Origin: a bacterium
GTDB lineage: Bacteria; 4484-113; JAGGVC01
Assembly: GCA_021158185.1 (NCBI GenBank)
Contig: JAGGVC010000095.1
Span: forward strand, 1 to 56,716
Length of the DNA stretch: 56,716 nt
Reading direction: 5' to 3'
The position numbers and the translations under genes are program-made. Below the pieces are notes generated by a model. It had not been told where the DNA came from, made no database searches, and worked only from the letters and a program-made list of their open reading frames with translations. Positions 25,352 to 34,126 of the stretch are shown one piece after another. How positions within the stretch are numbered: position 1 is the stretch's first letter; every line of letters begins with the position of its first letter.

Positions 25352-26404
25352 ATGAGGTTAAAAGCAGCAGGTTATGTCTGGTGGGTCGTAGCGATCGTTC
25401 TTCTTGCCAGCATCGCAGTCGGTGCCAGGTTTGGTATTGACAGGGTCAAGGAGACTCGCGAGCGCAAGGACGAGCTACGTCGGCAATTCGCCGAGCTCAA
25501 GGATCGAGCGGGGAAAGAACGCGGCCTTCCGCGCGCGGTAAAACTCGCGCTGGACGGGAACATAGACGCGGCTATCGAAATTCTTGAGAAGGAAACAAAG
25601 AGCACGAACGTTTCCACCGAAGCGCGCATTGAGCTTGCAAGGATGTATGTAAAGCGTGGCCGCCGTCAGGATGCAATCTATCAGTACGATCTTGCGCTCG
25701 ACCAGGATCCCCGGAATAAGGACATTCTTGATGAACAGACTGAGCTTCTGCTCAAGGATGGCAGGATAGCGAGTGTGTGTGAGAATCTCAAGGTGCTGCT
25801 TACGATGGATCCAAACGACATCGACATCCGCTTCAAGCTTGCGAACCTCCAGTATCAGGAAAAGGAGTATTCAGAAGCTGCAAACAACTACGGAAAGGTA
25901 CTTGTTTTGAAGGGTGAGGACGCAGCGGCGCTGCAGGGCCTCGGGCATATCCACCTTTACCAGAACAGAACGAGCGATGCACTTGGGTATTACGAGCGGG
26001 CAGTTGCCGTAGATCCCGGAATTGCTGAATGCTGGTATTTTATCGCGCGCATATACCTCTTCAGGGAGGATTACGAATCGGCTGTACCCGCGCTTCGCAA
26101 GGCTGTTTCGCTTGGTTACCCGGACCGGGATTTGCTGCTCTTTCTTGGTACAGCGCTGGAATACCTCGGCAGAATTCCGGAAGCAATTGATACATATAAG
26201 AGATTTGTAGCTGCAAACCCGAGACATCCAAAGGCTGAGCACATAAAGATGCATATAAACGAGCTTGAATTCTGGGAGGAGCCGTCCAAATTCGAGTCCC
26301 GCAATATTGGTACTACTCCTCGCCCGTGGGGTGAAACGATTATCCCCGGTGTCGATCAAGGCTCGGATGGTGGCGGCGGATTCGTACCGCTCCCGCCTGA
26401 GTAG
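25352..26404 (+). CDS. Membrane-anchored TPR protein
   Basis: About 350 residues. One N-terminal transmembrane helix (VWWVVAIVLLASIAVGA) is followed by a charged linker and roughly six tetratricopeptide repeats. Examples are ARIELARMYVKRGRRQDAIYQY, FKLANLQYQEKEYSEAANNY and LQGLGHIHLYQNRTSDALGYY, each with the usual Gly/Ala/Tyr spacing and closing Pro. The C-terminus is Gly/Pro-rich. TPR arrays scaffold protein complexes; the partner is unknown. ATG 25352 is preferred; GTG 25346 is six bases upstream. It follows glgA after 240 nt and is convergent with pyrD. Confidence 0.8.
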   Translation: MRLKAAGYVWWVVAIVLLASIAVGARFGIDRVKETRERKDELRRQFAELKDRAGKERGLPRAVKLALDGNIDAAIEILEKETKSTNVSTEARIELARMYVKRGRRQDAIYQYDLALDQDPRNKDILDEQTELLLKDGRIASVCENLKVLLTMDPNDIDIRFKLANLQYQEKEYSEAANNYGKVLVLKGEDAAALQGLGHIHLYQNRTSDALGYYERAVAVDPGIAECWYFIARIYLFREDYESAVPALRKAVSLGYPDRDLLLFLGTALEYLGRIPEAIDTYKRFVAANPRHPKAEHIKMHINELEFWEEPSKFESRNIGTTPRPWGETIIPGVDQGSDGGGGFVPLPPE

Positions 26405-26410
26405 AGCCTT

Positions 26411-26501
26411 GGAGCAATAGCTTTCAAGCGGCTCGATATGCTACACATTAAGGGCTGTTAGGCTGATATAATGAATCCCCTTGATAGCCGATCATTGCTC
26501 C
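26411..26501. repeat. Long-range inverted repeat at a convergent gene end
   Basis: GGAGCAAT (26411-26418) and ATTGCTCC (26494-26501) are perfect complements. Just inside them, GCTTTCAAG and CTTGATAGC also pair partly. The arms surround the whole gap between the TPR gene and pyrD. There is no T-run, so it is not a standard terminator; it may be a two-way transcript-end structure. Confidence 0.4.
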
Positions 26502-27451
26502 TATGTGGCGCTATCCAGGTTCGCAGTACCTGTTAGTTCGCCTACGTGTGCCAGTCCATTCCGCGCAAGATAATCGGAGATTCCGGAAATCACATTCATC
26601 GGGCAATCGGGATCCAGCCACAGCCCAGTGCCGATCGAGACAGCCGTCGCGCCCGCGATAATAAACTCTATCGCATCTTCTGCGCGGACGATTCCTCCCT
26701 GGCCTATGATCGGAATCTTAACCACATTTGCGCATTCCCATACCATCCGCACCGCGATCGGTCTGATGGCGGGGCCGGACAATCCACCTGTCGGCTTTGC
26801 AAGCCTGCTTTTTCTCGTTTCGATATCGATTGCCATTCCGCTCAGCGTGTTGATCACGCTAATAGCGTCGAGTCCGCAGTTTTCCGCGATGCGCGCCTGG
26901 AGCGTGATGTCGGTAACGTTGGGCGTGAGTTTGCCGATGAGCGGCTTATCGGTAATGCTCCTTAGCGTGGTAAAAAGCTCTTCTACAACTTTAGGGTTCT
27001 TGCCGAATTCCATCCCTTCGCCTTCAACGTTCGGGCAGGATATATTGAGCTCGTATCCGGGGGCGCCGCCCGCTTTCTCAATCTCCATAACTACTGCTAC
27101 ATAGTCCCGAATTGCCTTTCCGACAACATTGACGATCCAGGTTGTACCGAGCGAATTGAGGATGGGGATTTTTTCCTTGATGAAGGTAACGACTCCCGGA
27201 TTTTGAAGGCCGATCGAATTCAGCATTCCCGCGGGAGTTTCCCATAATCGAGGGGTAGGATTGCCGAGTCTGGGTTCCTTTGAAACTGCCTTTGTGAATA
27301 TTGCGCCGAGCAAGCCGACATCGAAGAACTCGTTATACTCCTCGCCGTAGCCGAAGCATCCGCTCGCCACCGTCACCGGATTCTTGAGCTCAAGCGATCC
27401 GATGCGCACGGTGAGATCCGGTATGGCATGTTTCGATTGTTCGTGATTCAT
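26501..27451 (-). CDS. pyrD: Dihydroorotate dehydrogenase, catalytic subunit (class 1B)
   Basis: About 316 residues; FMN enzyme oxidising dihydroorotate to orotate in pyrimidine synthesis. Visible are NPVTVASGCFGYG, FTKAVSKEPRLGNPTPRLWETPAGMLNSIGLQNPG, the catalytic Cys in ELNISCPNVEG, GKLTPNVTD (FMN Lys) and the phosphate-binding IIGQGGI and ISIGT-like segments. Cys rather than Ser as base marks class 1; the sequence fits type 1B, which normally works with PyrK, whose gene is not in the window. ATG 27451 has no ribosome site but lies 9 nt after a TATAAT; an in-frame TTG at 27472 overlaps that promoter. Confidence 0.93.
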   Translation of the reverse strand: MNHEQSKHAIPDLTVRIGSLELKNPVTVASGCFGYGEEYNEFFDVGLLGAIFTKAVSKEPRLGNPTPRLWETPAGMLNSIGLQNPGVVTFIKEKIPILNSLGTTWIVNVVGKAIRDYVAVVMEIEKAGGAPGYELNISCPNVEGEGMEFGKNPKVVEELFTTLRSITDKPLIGKLTPNVTDITLQARIAENCGLDAISVINTLSGMAIDIETRKSRLAKPTGGLSGPAIRPIAVRMVWECANVVKIPIIGQGGIVRAEDAIEFIIAGATAVSIGTGLWLDPDCPMNVISGISDYLARNGLAHVGELTGTANLDSAT

Positions 27452-27460
27452 GGCTTCAGG

Positions 27461-27488
27461 ATTATACTCCAATGAACTAAGCTGTAAA
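27461..27488 (-). promoter_or_regulatory. pyrD promoter with a near-zero leader
   Basis: On the minus strand TTTACA (27483-27488), 16 nt, TATAAT (27461-27466), then 9 nt to the pyrD ATG. It lies just past the stop codon of the upstream acylase gene, so pyrD can be transcribed on its own as a leaderless or almost leaderless mRNA. Confidence 0.65.
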
Positions 27489-27496
27489 CGTCGCGA

Positions 27497-29851
27497 CTAT
27501 TTGTATCCACCAGCAAGGAAAAGCACCAGCTGGTCCCGGCTGTGAGGCTCGGTGACATCACCGCTCTGACCGCCCGGCAGAACCGAAAGGAAACCTTCGC
27601 CAAACTCGCCAGGCGTTGCTATGAGGCGCATCGAAGGTGCGAAATCCTGTATGAAATACCCGTCATCGCCGAGATAGCTGCTTCCCTGCCACGGCGTGTC
27701 CCAGCCGCCCGGTGCTCCTACGAGTCCGGGCGCGTGCATGCCGATGAACGGAACGGGATACGAAAGATCCATTAGGTGAAGGTCCGCCCATCGCCATTCA
27801 TCGGGCGGTCCGAGCGTGTCTTCCAGATGCGCGGCAGATTCCTCCAGTGCCCATGCAAGAATCATCGCCGCATCCTCTACATCTTCCGTTTCGGGATCGT
27901 CCCAGAACTTTCCGAGCTTCCGCCCGTAGTCGAACGCACCGTGCCAGGCTCGCTCGCGTGTGGACTTGTAGTTGCGTGGGGAAAGGATTCGGTTCGCCAC
28001 GTTTTCGAGAACGAGAAACGCAACGCAGGCACCGCCGCTATCAGCATCGCACCTGCCGTCCCAGAATTCAAGCGTATCGTACGCGGCGCGCACCGGGTTG
28101 TCCGGCGCACCTGCCGCAAATCCGGCCTCTTCAAGCGTTTCAATCACAAAATCCCTGAATCCCACCCCGAGCTGGGAATATGTATCGCACTGGATCCGCC
28201 CCAGTATTTCAGGTGTGATTGGGCCTTCGGCCTTAGCATCTTCGAGAAGCCCGGTGATTATCGTTGCACGGTGGCCGAAGCTCCGGTAGCCGCCGAGCGC
28301 TTCATCGAAGGAAATGCCTGCCAGATCGGCATTCGCACCGCTCGAAGTGAATACGGCTTCGGCGGGATAGATCTGCTGGTTGGCGCTCACGATGTAGCCG
28401 CAGTCCGGATCGACCGTCATCGGGAAATCGGCGGTGGTGAGGAAGCGGCTCCAGGTTGTATTAGTAGTGCTTCCGTCCACCATCACGCTTCCGTCGTAGC
28501 TTCGAACGGGATACTTCCCCACTGGTATATGCGCGATATGGTTGTCTGCGCTGACGACTACGATATTCTGGCTCGTGGTCATTTCGCAGGCTGCGGACCG
28601 TACCTCTGAAATGTTGCGCGCAAGGTTGAGCGCAAGGAATGACGCATTTTCACGGTCGGGCAGCATTCCAACCCACTTGAGCACGATTACGCTCTCGTCG
28701 TAAGCGTAAAACACGGGGCCGGATTCAGTGAAGCGGATAGTCTCGGTTTCTGTACGATTGCCCATCAGCCCTGCAATTTCGAATTCGGCCTTCTCGTTCT
28801 TGAAAGGCTTCCATCCATCGGTCGTCTGGTACTCGCCGCCGTTTTCGTCATCGAGTCCGCGGGCGGGATAACGGATAGCATCAGAAACATCGCCGCCGAG
28901 TGACGTGATTCCCCAGGCTACGTCCAGGTTGGCACCGATTACGATTATCGGTGTGCCTGGGACGCTCATCCCGCGCGCGTTGAGCGCGGGCGAGTCGTAG
29001 CGCATCTCGTACCAGATCGGGGGAAACGTGAGTTCGAGATGGGGATCGCTCGCCAGAAGCGGCCTGCCGTCCGAAGTGAGATCGCCGGACACCGCAAAGC
29101 AGTTGCTCCCGCGGGCCGTGTCCTGCTTGGGAGTCAGGGAATGCGAGGCATTCTCAGTCTTGGTTTGCACAGATGCAAGCGAAACATACTTCTGTGGTAA
29201 GTCACTTGCAGCAACGTGCGTGATGATGCTTTCGTTGCTGGGCATGTCGATAAGCTCGAAAAGCTCCGGGTCGAGCTTTGTCTTTCGTTTCTCCTCCGAG
29301 ACGGTCGCAAAAAAATCGTCCATCAGCATCCAGCTCATCAAACGCGCGCAGACAAGCGTGTCCGCAGGTTGCCACTTTCGAGGGGGGCCGGAGAGCATGA
29401 ATTCGGTTGGAAGATCGTCCGGGTTTTCGGAGAGCTCTTCAATGTAGCTGTTGACGCCATCCGTATACGCCTGAAGTGCTGCAAGCTCTTCATCCGTCAG
29501 AAGCTTCAGGCTTTCTTCCGCGACCTCGCTGAGACTGAGCCTCCGCATCATTCTGTCGTTGTTCAGCAGGGCTTCCCCAATCAATCCTGCAAGCTCGCCG
29601 CGTGCAAGCCTGCGGGTGCCGTCCATCTGGACAAGCCTGTGATAAGCCTGGACGTAGCCTGCGCCAAAGAAAACTGCTTCAAGCGAATCGCCGCTTATCA
29701 TCGGGACTTCGTATTCATCGAGCGTGATTCCGAGGCTTTCGTATGGGCACGCCGCAGGGATTTGTAGCTCTGATGCGGCCTTGGCGCCACTGGGGACGAC
29801 GAAAAAAACCACAGCAAGCATAATCAGAATACAATTCAGTCTTCCATTCAT
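27497..29851 (-). CDS. Penicillin acylase (S45) family N-terminal-nucleophile hydrolase
   Basis: About 784 residues, exported. A signal peptide ends around GAKAASE. The family order is clear: alpha-chain region with VFFGAGYVQAYHRLVQMDGTRRLARGELAGLIGE, a linker, then the autocleavage site ARGSNCFAVSG. That site would expose an N-terminal Ser on the beta chain, as in penicillin G acylase and acyl-homoserine-lactone acylases. Downstream are LASDPHLELTFPPIWYEM, VPGTPIIVIGANLDVAWGIT and YIVSANQQIYP (oxyanion Asn region). The amide substrate is unknown. ATG 29851 is chosen for the signal peptide; CATAAT lies 9 nt upstream and no ribosome site is seen. The open frame continues upstream without similarity. 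Confidence 0.88.
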   Translation of the reverse strand: MNGRLNCILIMLAVVFFVVPSGAKAASELQIPAACPYESLGITLDEYEVPMISGDSLEAVFFGAGYVQAYHRLVQMDGTRRLARGELAGLIGEALLNNDRMMRRLSLSEVAEESLKLLTDEELAALQAYTDGVNSYIEELSENPDDLPTEFMLSGPPRKWQPADTLVCARLMSWMLMDDFFATVSEEKRKTKLDPELFELIDMPSNESIITHVAASDLPQKYVSLASVQTKTENASHSLTPKQDTARGSNCFAVSGDLTSDGRPLLASDPHLELTFPPIWYEMRYDSPALNARGMSVPGTPIIVIGANLDVAWGITSLGGDVSDAIRYPARGLDDENGGEYQTTDGWKPFKNEKAEFEIAGLMGNRTETETIRFTESGPVFYAYDESVIVLKWVGMLPDRENASFLALNLARNISEVRSAACEMTTSQNIVVVSADNHIAHIPVGKYPVRSYDGSVMVDGSTTNTTWSRFLTTADFPMTVDPDCGYIVSANQQIYPAEAVFTSSGANADLAGISFDEALGGYRSFGHRATIITGLLEDAKAEGPITPEILGRIQCDTYSQLGVGFRDFVIETLEEAGFAAGAPDNPVRAAYDTLEFWDGRCDADSGGACVAFLVLENVANRILSPRNYKSTRERAWHGAFDYGRKLGKFWDDPETEDVEDAAMILAWALEESAAHLEDTLGPPDEWRWADLHLMDLSYPVPFIGMHAPGLVGAPGGWDTPWQGSSYLGDDGYFIQDFAPSMRLIATPGEFGEGFLSVLPGGQSGDVTEPHSRDQLVLFLAGGYK

Positions 29852-30003
29852 ATCGGCAATATTATGACACAGCCGATTGGTTTTACACGCGATTTGTGCG
29901 CGCTTCTGTTCATGCAGGGCTTTAACCGGGTATTCCGTAACAGAGCAGGCGTAACCTTCGATAATCGGACTTGATCGGGAAGGATGTCTGGAAGGAATAA
30001 CTA

Positions 30004-30036
30004 GAAAAAAACAGGGCGGGGATGCCCGCCCTGTTT
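30004..30036 (-). terminator. Strong Rho-independent terminator closing the MutL membrane operon
   Basis: On the minus strand AAACAGGGCGGG and CCCGCCCTGTTT form a perfect 12-bp stem with a 4-nt loop, followed by a T-run (minus-strand reading of 30005-30011). It is about 55 nt past the last gene of the operon. Confidence 0.9.
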
Positions 30037-30090
30037 GAGGGTTCGTTACATATCCATCTGCGCTTGCAATGAGAGACCCGCAAATCTCGC

Positions 30091-30801
30091 TCAGGCGCCC
30101 AGGTTCAGTCCGAATGCTTTGAGCCACTCGAACAGCAGGAACTGCGCACGGCCGATCAGGAGTGACATACGCGCCATAACCGTATAGCCGAACGCTGCGC
30201 CGAAGGTGATCATCAGGACGTAGATGCCGATCTTCGAGAGGAAGCCGGCGGCGCCTTTGTGCTCGATGCTGAAGAAGAAGTACACGAGCACGCAGAATGT
30301 GCCGATCATCATCAGGAGCGTATTGATCCCGTCCAGAAATGCGAGCTTGTTTACAGCATCAACAAAGACCAATGCGGCGGTTGCTGCCACGAGCTGGGGA
30401 AGGATAACGCCGTTAATGACCATCGGGAAGTTGATTCCGGCGTATCCTCCGATGTAGACGGCGAAACTCACGCGTGAAAGCCAGGCAAACTTGGGTATTA
30501 TCCTGAGAATGATGAAGATACCAAGCAGCGCAGGGATGAGAACGTAATAGTTGGGATCCGGAAACGATAGTGTGTCAGGTGTAGCAAGAGTGGCTTCATT
30601 TGGCGGGCCGAGCACGGGAAACAGTTTTTCGATAAGGTTCGGGCGCATGTAGTTGAACCATTGGATGTTGACGTAGTAGCCGACCGCGATGCCGAGGTAG
30701 AGGTGCTCGCCGAACTTGAAGAACGGGTTGTCCTTGAAAATGAAGCTGAACATCATCAGCGTAAGGAATCCTGCGATTATTACTCCCCATTCAATGTTCA
30801 T
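30091..30801 (-). CDS. Polytopic membrane protein, last gene of the MutL membrane operon
   Basis: 236 residues with about six or seven transmembrane helices: WGVIIAGFLTLMMFSFIF at the N-terminus, a conserved-looking FKFGEHLYLGIAVGYYVNIQW, then VLIPALLGIFIIL and others. Some loops are Gly/Pro-rich. I recognise no transporter signature. Its ATG overlaps the previous stop (TAATG), so it is translationally coupled. It lies directly before the operon terminator. By position it is a subunit of the putative membrane complex. Confidence 0.8.
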   Translation of the reverse strand: MNIEWGVIIAGFLTLMMFSFIFKDNPFFKFGEHLYLGIAVGYYVNIQWFNYMRPNLIEKLFPVLGPPNEATLATPDTLSFPDPNYYVLIPALLGIFIILRIIPKFAWLSRVSFAVYIGGYAGINFPMVINGVILPQLVAATAALVFVDAVNKLAFLDGINTLLMMIGTFCVLVYFFFSIEHKGAAGFLSKIGIYVLMITFGAAFGYTVMARMSLLIGRAQFLLFEWLKAFGLNLGA

Positions 30802-31640
30802 TATGCACCTCCCTTGCGAAGTGTGACGATATAGGCGATGTTCGCAAAGATTATTGCCAGCACGACAATCAGATGGACAACGCTTTGGGCGTCCATCCCG
30901 GCAGTTGCGATTCCAGGTCTACCAGTCAGCAGCTCGTATTCGGCTGCGCCTCTCAACCCGCCTAGTAGGCCTGTAATCTGCTTGCTGTTTAGGTAAGGAT
31001 AATATTGACTCGCAGAAACAGCGGTGCAGCCGATGGCGAGCGGGAAGCCGTAGTTTTTCTGTCCGTAGACTATCCACCAGTCAGCAGTGCTGCCTGCAGC
31101 GATCTCCACCATATAATCCAGATCTTTGATCGAATTAAGGTCTTCGAGAACAGGCATCGTTGCTGTGGCGGCTCCGAACATGTCCGTTGGGAAAGTATCT
31201 TTGAGATCCTGCCCGGAACCAAGTATCACGGCGACGCCGCCGGGTTTATAGCCCAGGTTGACGTAGTCCGTGCCCTCTATCAGGTTCTTGCCTTCTGCTG
31301 CAAATTCTGCGGATACTGAGTCGAGAGCTTCCACGATGAGGTTCGGTCCGCCCGGCCATAGCGTCATAACAAGCACCCGCAGGTTTTTCTCGAAGCAGTG
31401 ACGCATAATCGCCTTGGACATCGGCTGGAGCTCCGGCTGGCTTGCGGGGTCGTAATCCATCGCTAGCCAGACACGTGAGCCGGGTTCCAAGGCATCGATA
31501 TCGTCGTAGACAACCTGCACTTCGGGTGATGTCCTCATAGGTAGTCCCATCGGCCACAGAAGCGGGATGATAACTCCTAGAGCGACAACGAGATAGATGA
31601 TTCGTCTGTCCAGTTTAAGGAACGCCTTCCAGAATTTCAT
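30801..31640 (-). CDS. Membrane protein with a large extracytoplasmic alpha/beta domain
   Basis: 279 residues. An N-terminal helix (IIYLVVALGVIIPLLW) and a C-terminal helix (VVHLIVVLAIIFANIAYIV) bracket about 200 residues of soluble domain. The soluble part alternates strands and helices, e.g. SRVWLAMDYDPASQPELQPM, LRVLVMTLWPGGPNLI, VNLGYKPGGVAVILGSG and a Gly-rich end. This suggests a Rossmann-like fold, but no nucleotide loop or catalytic motif was recognised. Start and stop overlap its neighbours by one base each, indicating tight stoichiometric expression. Confidence 0.78.
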   Translation of the reverse strand: MKFWKAFLKLDRRIIYLVVALGVIIPLLWPMGLPMRTSPEVQVVYDDIDALEPGSRVWLAMDYDPASQPELQPMSKAIMRHCFEKNLRVLVMTLWPGGPNLIVEALDSVSAEFAAEGKNLIEGTDYVNLGYKPGGVAVILGSGQDLKDTFPTDMFGAATATMPVLEDLNSIKDLDYMVEIAAGSTADWWIVYGQKNYGFPLAIGCTAVSASQYYPYLNSKQITGLLGGLRGAAEYELLTGRPGIATAGMDAQSVVHLIVVLAIIFANIAYIVTLRKGGA

Positions 31641-32299
31641 CAGTCACCACCTCCCATGTAGGTTCGCTCAATACCGAAGAGTATCCTCAGTGCCATCGCG
31701 ATTTGGGAAAGGCCGACGCCGAGAAGAATTCCCCTTTGACCGGACATGTTCAACACGTTTAGAATCCAGTCGGATATCGTGGGGAAACTGCCCCAGATCG
31801 CCTCACCAAGCGGCACGCGGCCAAGCATCACGAGGATTGCAGCGATGAGCAGCAACGTCGCCTCTGGATTCCTTGCCCTGAACGCCCTGAATGCCGCCGA
31901 TGCCACGAAGAAACCTAGGATTGCGAACATAGTGGACTGCATCGGCACCATCAGGTTGATGTACATCCAGTGGAATCCGGTGCCGGCTTCGAGCGGTGAG
32001 CCGGTTTCGGAAATGCTGCCGGAAATGAGACCGACTACGAGCATCGTGAAGAATGCTATGTATGTCACGAAGCTGAATCCGTATCCCGGCTGGCGCCGCT
32101 TGATCTTGTTCCAGTGGTAATGGAGAAGCGACAGGATTCCGAGGATTGCTGCGAATCCGGCGATGATGATAACCCACTTGATGAACTCGTTGTAGATTTG
32201 CTCCGAAATCGGATGGGGCACGTAGTACCGGATGAGCATCGTCATGCCGAAAACAAAGGCAAGGAGGATCGGTAGTTGTTTTCTAAAAAATGTTGCCAT
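31640..32299 (-). CDS. Polytopic membrane protein of the MutL membrane operon
   Basis: 219 residues and about six transmembrane helices (LPILLAFVFGMTMLIRYYVP, VIIIAGFAAILGILSLL, YIAFFTMLVVGLISG, and a C-terminal AILVMLGRVPLGE region). A basic cytoplasmic loop HYHWNKIKRRQPGYG separates helices 2 and 3. AGGAGG stands close before the ATG. Its stop overlaps the start of the next gene (TGATG). The family is unrecognised; no channel or transporter signature is visible. Confidence 0.8.
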   Translation of the reverse strand: MATFFRKQLPILLAFVFGMTMLIRYYVPHPISEQIYNEFIKWVIIIAGFAAILGILSLLHYHWNKIKRRQPGYGFSFVTYIAFFTMLVVGLISGSISETGSPLEAGTGFHWMYINLMVPMQSTMFAILGFFVASAAFRAFRARNPEATLLLIAAILVMLGRVPLGEAIWGSFPTISDWILNVLNMSGQRGILLGVGLSQIAMALRILFGIERTYMGGGD

Positions 32300-32307
32300 T
32301 TTTCCTC

Positions 32308-33933
32308 CTACAGCGCAGTAAGATAATGCTGTATAAAGTCAAATCCATCTACATTGAACCAGGTGCCCAGGCTTACGATGAGCGTTCCGAAGAGGATTAC
32401 CGCCATCAGAAACAGCTTGCCGACATCCTGGCCCTTTAGGCTTCCGAGGAGCAAGGGCTCGCGTGAAAGGTATGCACTTGCTGCGTAGAGTTCCTCGCCG
32501 ATGAGCGTATAGTCGCAGGCCGTGATGAAGAACGGGAGCTGTGCGAGAGAGTCGGTTCCGGCAATCTGGATGGCGCCTGTCATCGAACCTGTTTCTGCTA
32601 GGAGAAGCGATTCGGCGTAGTAATAGCCCATAAAGAAGATCGCAGCCGGCTTGTCGCGAAGCATGATTCCGCTCACGCTCGCCGTATAGCTGAATTGGTC
32701 TTCGGTAAGGAAGAACACGCTGTCCTCGTTGTAATGGTCTGGGCGTCCCGCCTCGGTGTACGCTTCTTTCACGGTTTCCTGGTTCACGGTCATTACGACG
32801 GGGTCGCGGCACGGAACGATCATTCCGCTTTCGTACTCGGCAACTTTCTTGGCGACTTCGCCCAGGATGTTTATTGCCGCAAGTGTTGCAAGGTCGGCGA
32901 GCGTCGTCATACCCGTGAGGTAAAGGATGGGCTTGCCCATTTCAGTAGCTCGACCGATCGCTTCGTCCACGGCTTCGAGCCCGCTGATGCGGCGGATGAA
33001 CAGGTTGGGATCCTTTCTTGCACGTGAGATGAACCAGAGAATGACTGCGCCGAAAAGGAAACCGAAGATGAGGTTGTTGGTCTTCACCGGGTTGAACCAG
33101 CCGGTCTTGGTCACGGTTTTGTGCACCTGGGGGAAGTAGAAGAGCTTGCTTTTGATGTCGTTCCATTCAGTCTCAGCTTCTTCAGGCGTGTAGCCTAGAG
33201 ATGCTATTGATTCTTCCAGTCCTGCGATCTCCGCTTCAAGCTCACTTATCTTCGTAGGGCGCTTCCTGCGCATCTTTTCGAGTGCGAGGTTTTGGTGTTT
33301 GTTCACGTTTTCAGCATTAAGTTTGTTGATTGCGGCCAGATTGTCCCTTGCCGCGCCAAACGCTTCTTCGAGTTCCGGCTGCACGACTCCGATTTGCAGC
33401 GTGACCTCTTCATTCACCTCGAATCCTTCGAAGAGTAGCCATTTGCGGGAAGCAAGATTGTCGTCAAAGCCCCAGAACTGGGGCGAATCAGACATCAGTT
33501 TGACGGCTTTGGCTACGTTGCTGTACTCGATGATGTCAGAGCCGTTGATTAGAAAGATGTAGTGATGAAGGATTTCGCCGTTCTTAACACCCTCTTTCTC
33601 TACGACGAAATCGAAAGGTGCGAGATCCCACGAGAGAGCGACGGCATTCCCCTTGTCCATAGGAAGGTCCTCAAGGATGATGTTCTCCGGGATGTGGACA
33701 TCGGAAGGATCGAATACTGGCGCGATCTCGTCAACGGGAGCAGATTCGGTTTCATCCAGAGCGCCGCCCTCGTCGGCTTCATTCCCTGAATCGGCTTCAC
33801 CTTCGGAGCCGGAAGCCTCTACTCCCTGCTCGTCGCCTGGAGGTTCCGCATCGGGATCCTGGGCGAGAAGCGGTGTGAGAGTGAACAGGAATCCGAGAAT
33901 GACAAGCAGTAAAATCAATGCTTTTCGATTCAC
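32308..33933 (-). CDS. DUF6754-like membrane protein with acidic linker and coiled coil
   Basis: 541 residues. Signal peptide or N-terminal anchor, then a low-complexity acidic stretch of about 45 residues rich in Glu, Gly and Ser. A beta-rich Ig/fibronectin-like region (about 75-185) and a Lys/Glu coiled coil (about 195-245) follow. After a transmembrane helix near 290-305 comes the large conserved domain ISGLEAVDEAIGRATEMGKP...YLTG, AESLLLAETGSMTGAIQIAG, PFFITACDYTLIGEELYAASAYLS, and a final transmembrane helix. That last part matches what I recall of DUF6754 (unknown function). Start GTG 33933 has AAGGAG upstream. It is separated by 193 nt from the gene before. Confidence 0.75.
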   Translation of the reverse strand: MNRKALILLLVILGFLFTLTPLLAQDPDAEPPGDEQGVEASGSEGEADSGNEADEGGALDETESAPVDEIAPVFDPSDVHIPENIILEDLPMDKGNAVALSWDLAPFDFVVEKEGVKNGEILHHYIFLINGSDIIEYSNVAKAVKLMSDSPQFWGFDDNLASRKWLLFEGFEVNEEVTLQIGVVQPELEEAFGAARDNLAAINKLNAENVNKHQNLALEKMRRKRPTKISELEAEIAGLEESIASLGYTPEEAETEWNDIKSKLFYFPQVHKTVTKTGWFNPVKTNNLIFGFLFGAVILWFISRARKDPNLFIRRISGLEAVDEAIGRATEMGKPILYLTGMTTLADLATLAAINILGEVAKKVAEYESGMIVPCRDPVVMTVNQETVKEAYTEAGRPDHYNEDSVFFLTEDQFSYTASVSGIMLRDKPAAIFFMGYYYAESLLLAETGSMTGAIQIAGTDSLAQLPFFITACDYTLIGEELYAASAYLSREPLLLGSLKGQDVGKLFLMAVILFGTLIVSLGTWFNVDGFDFIQHYLTAL

Positions 33934-34126
33934 ATAACACTCCTTCGCCGGAACGGTTCTCCCGCTCCCGGCATCGTTGGGCCGAACGACCCGTTCTTAA
34001 ATCAATATAAAGCCAAGCCGTAACTCCGGAGCATCACGCTCTCAGAAGTCATTGAGCGTTCGCCTATTCAGGCTTTACAGAACCACCGCAATGATGACAC
34101 ACCTTGTTACGACAGGTGCAGTCATT

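Noticed and set aside
27776-28609. Long plus-strand open frame inside the acylase gene
   Set aside because: It is an antisense shadow of a well-conserved family protein and has no ribosome site.
33934-34126. Terminator between the barrel-sandwich gene and the DUF6754-like gene
   Set aside because: A weak GAACGG/CCGTTC pairing exists, but there is no T-run and the downstream gene has no convincing promoter of its own.
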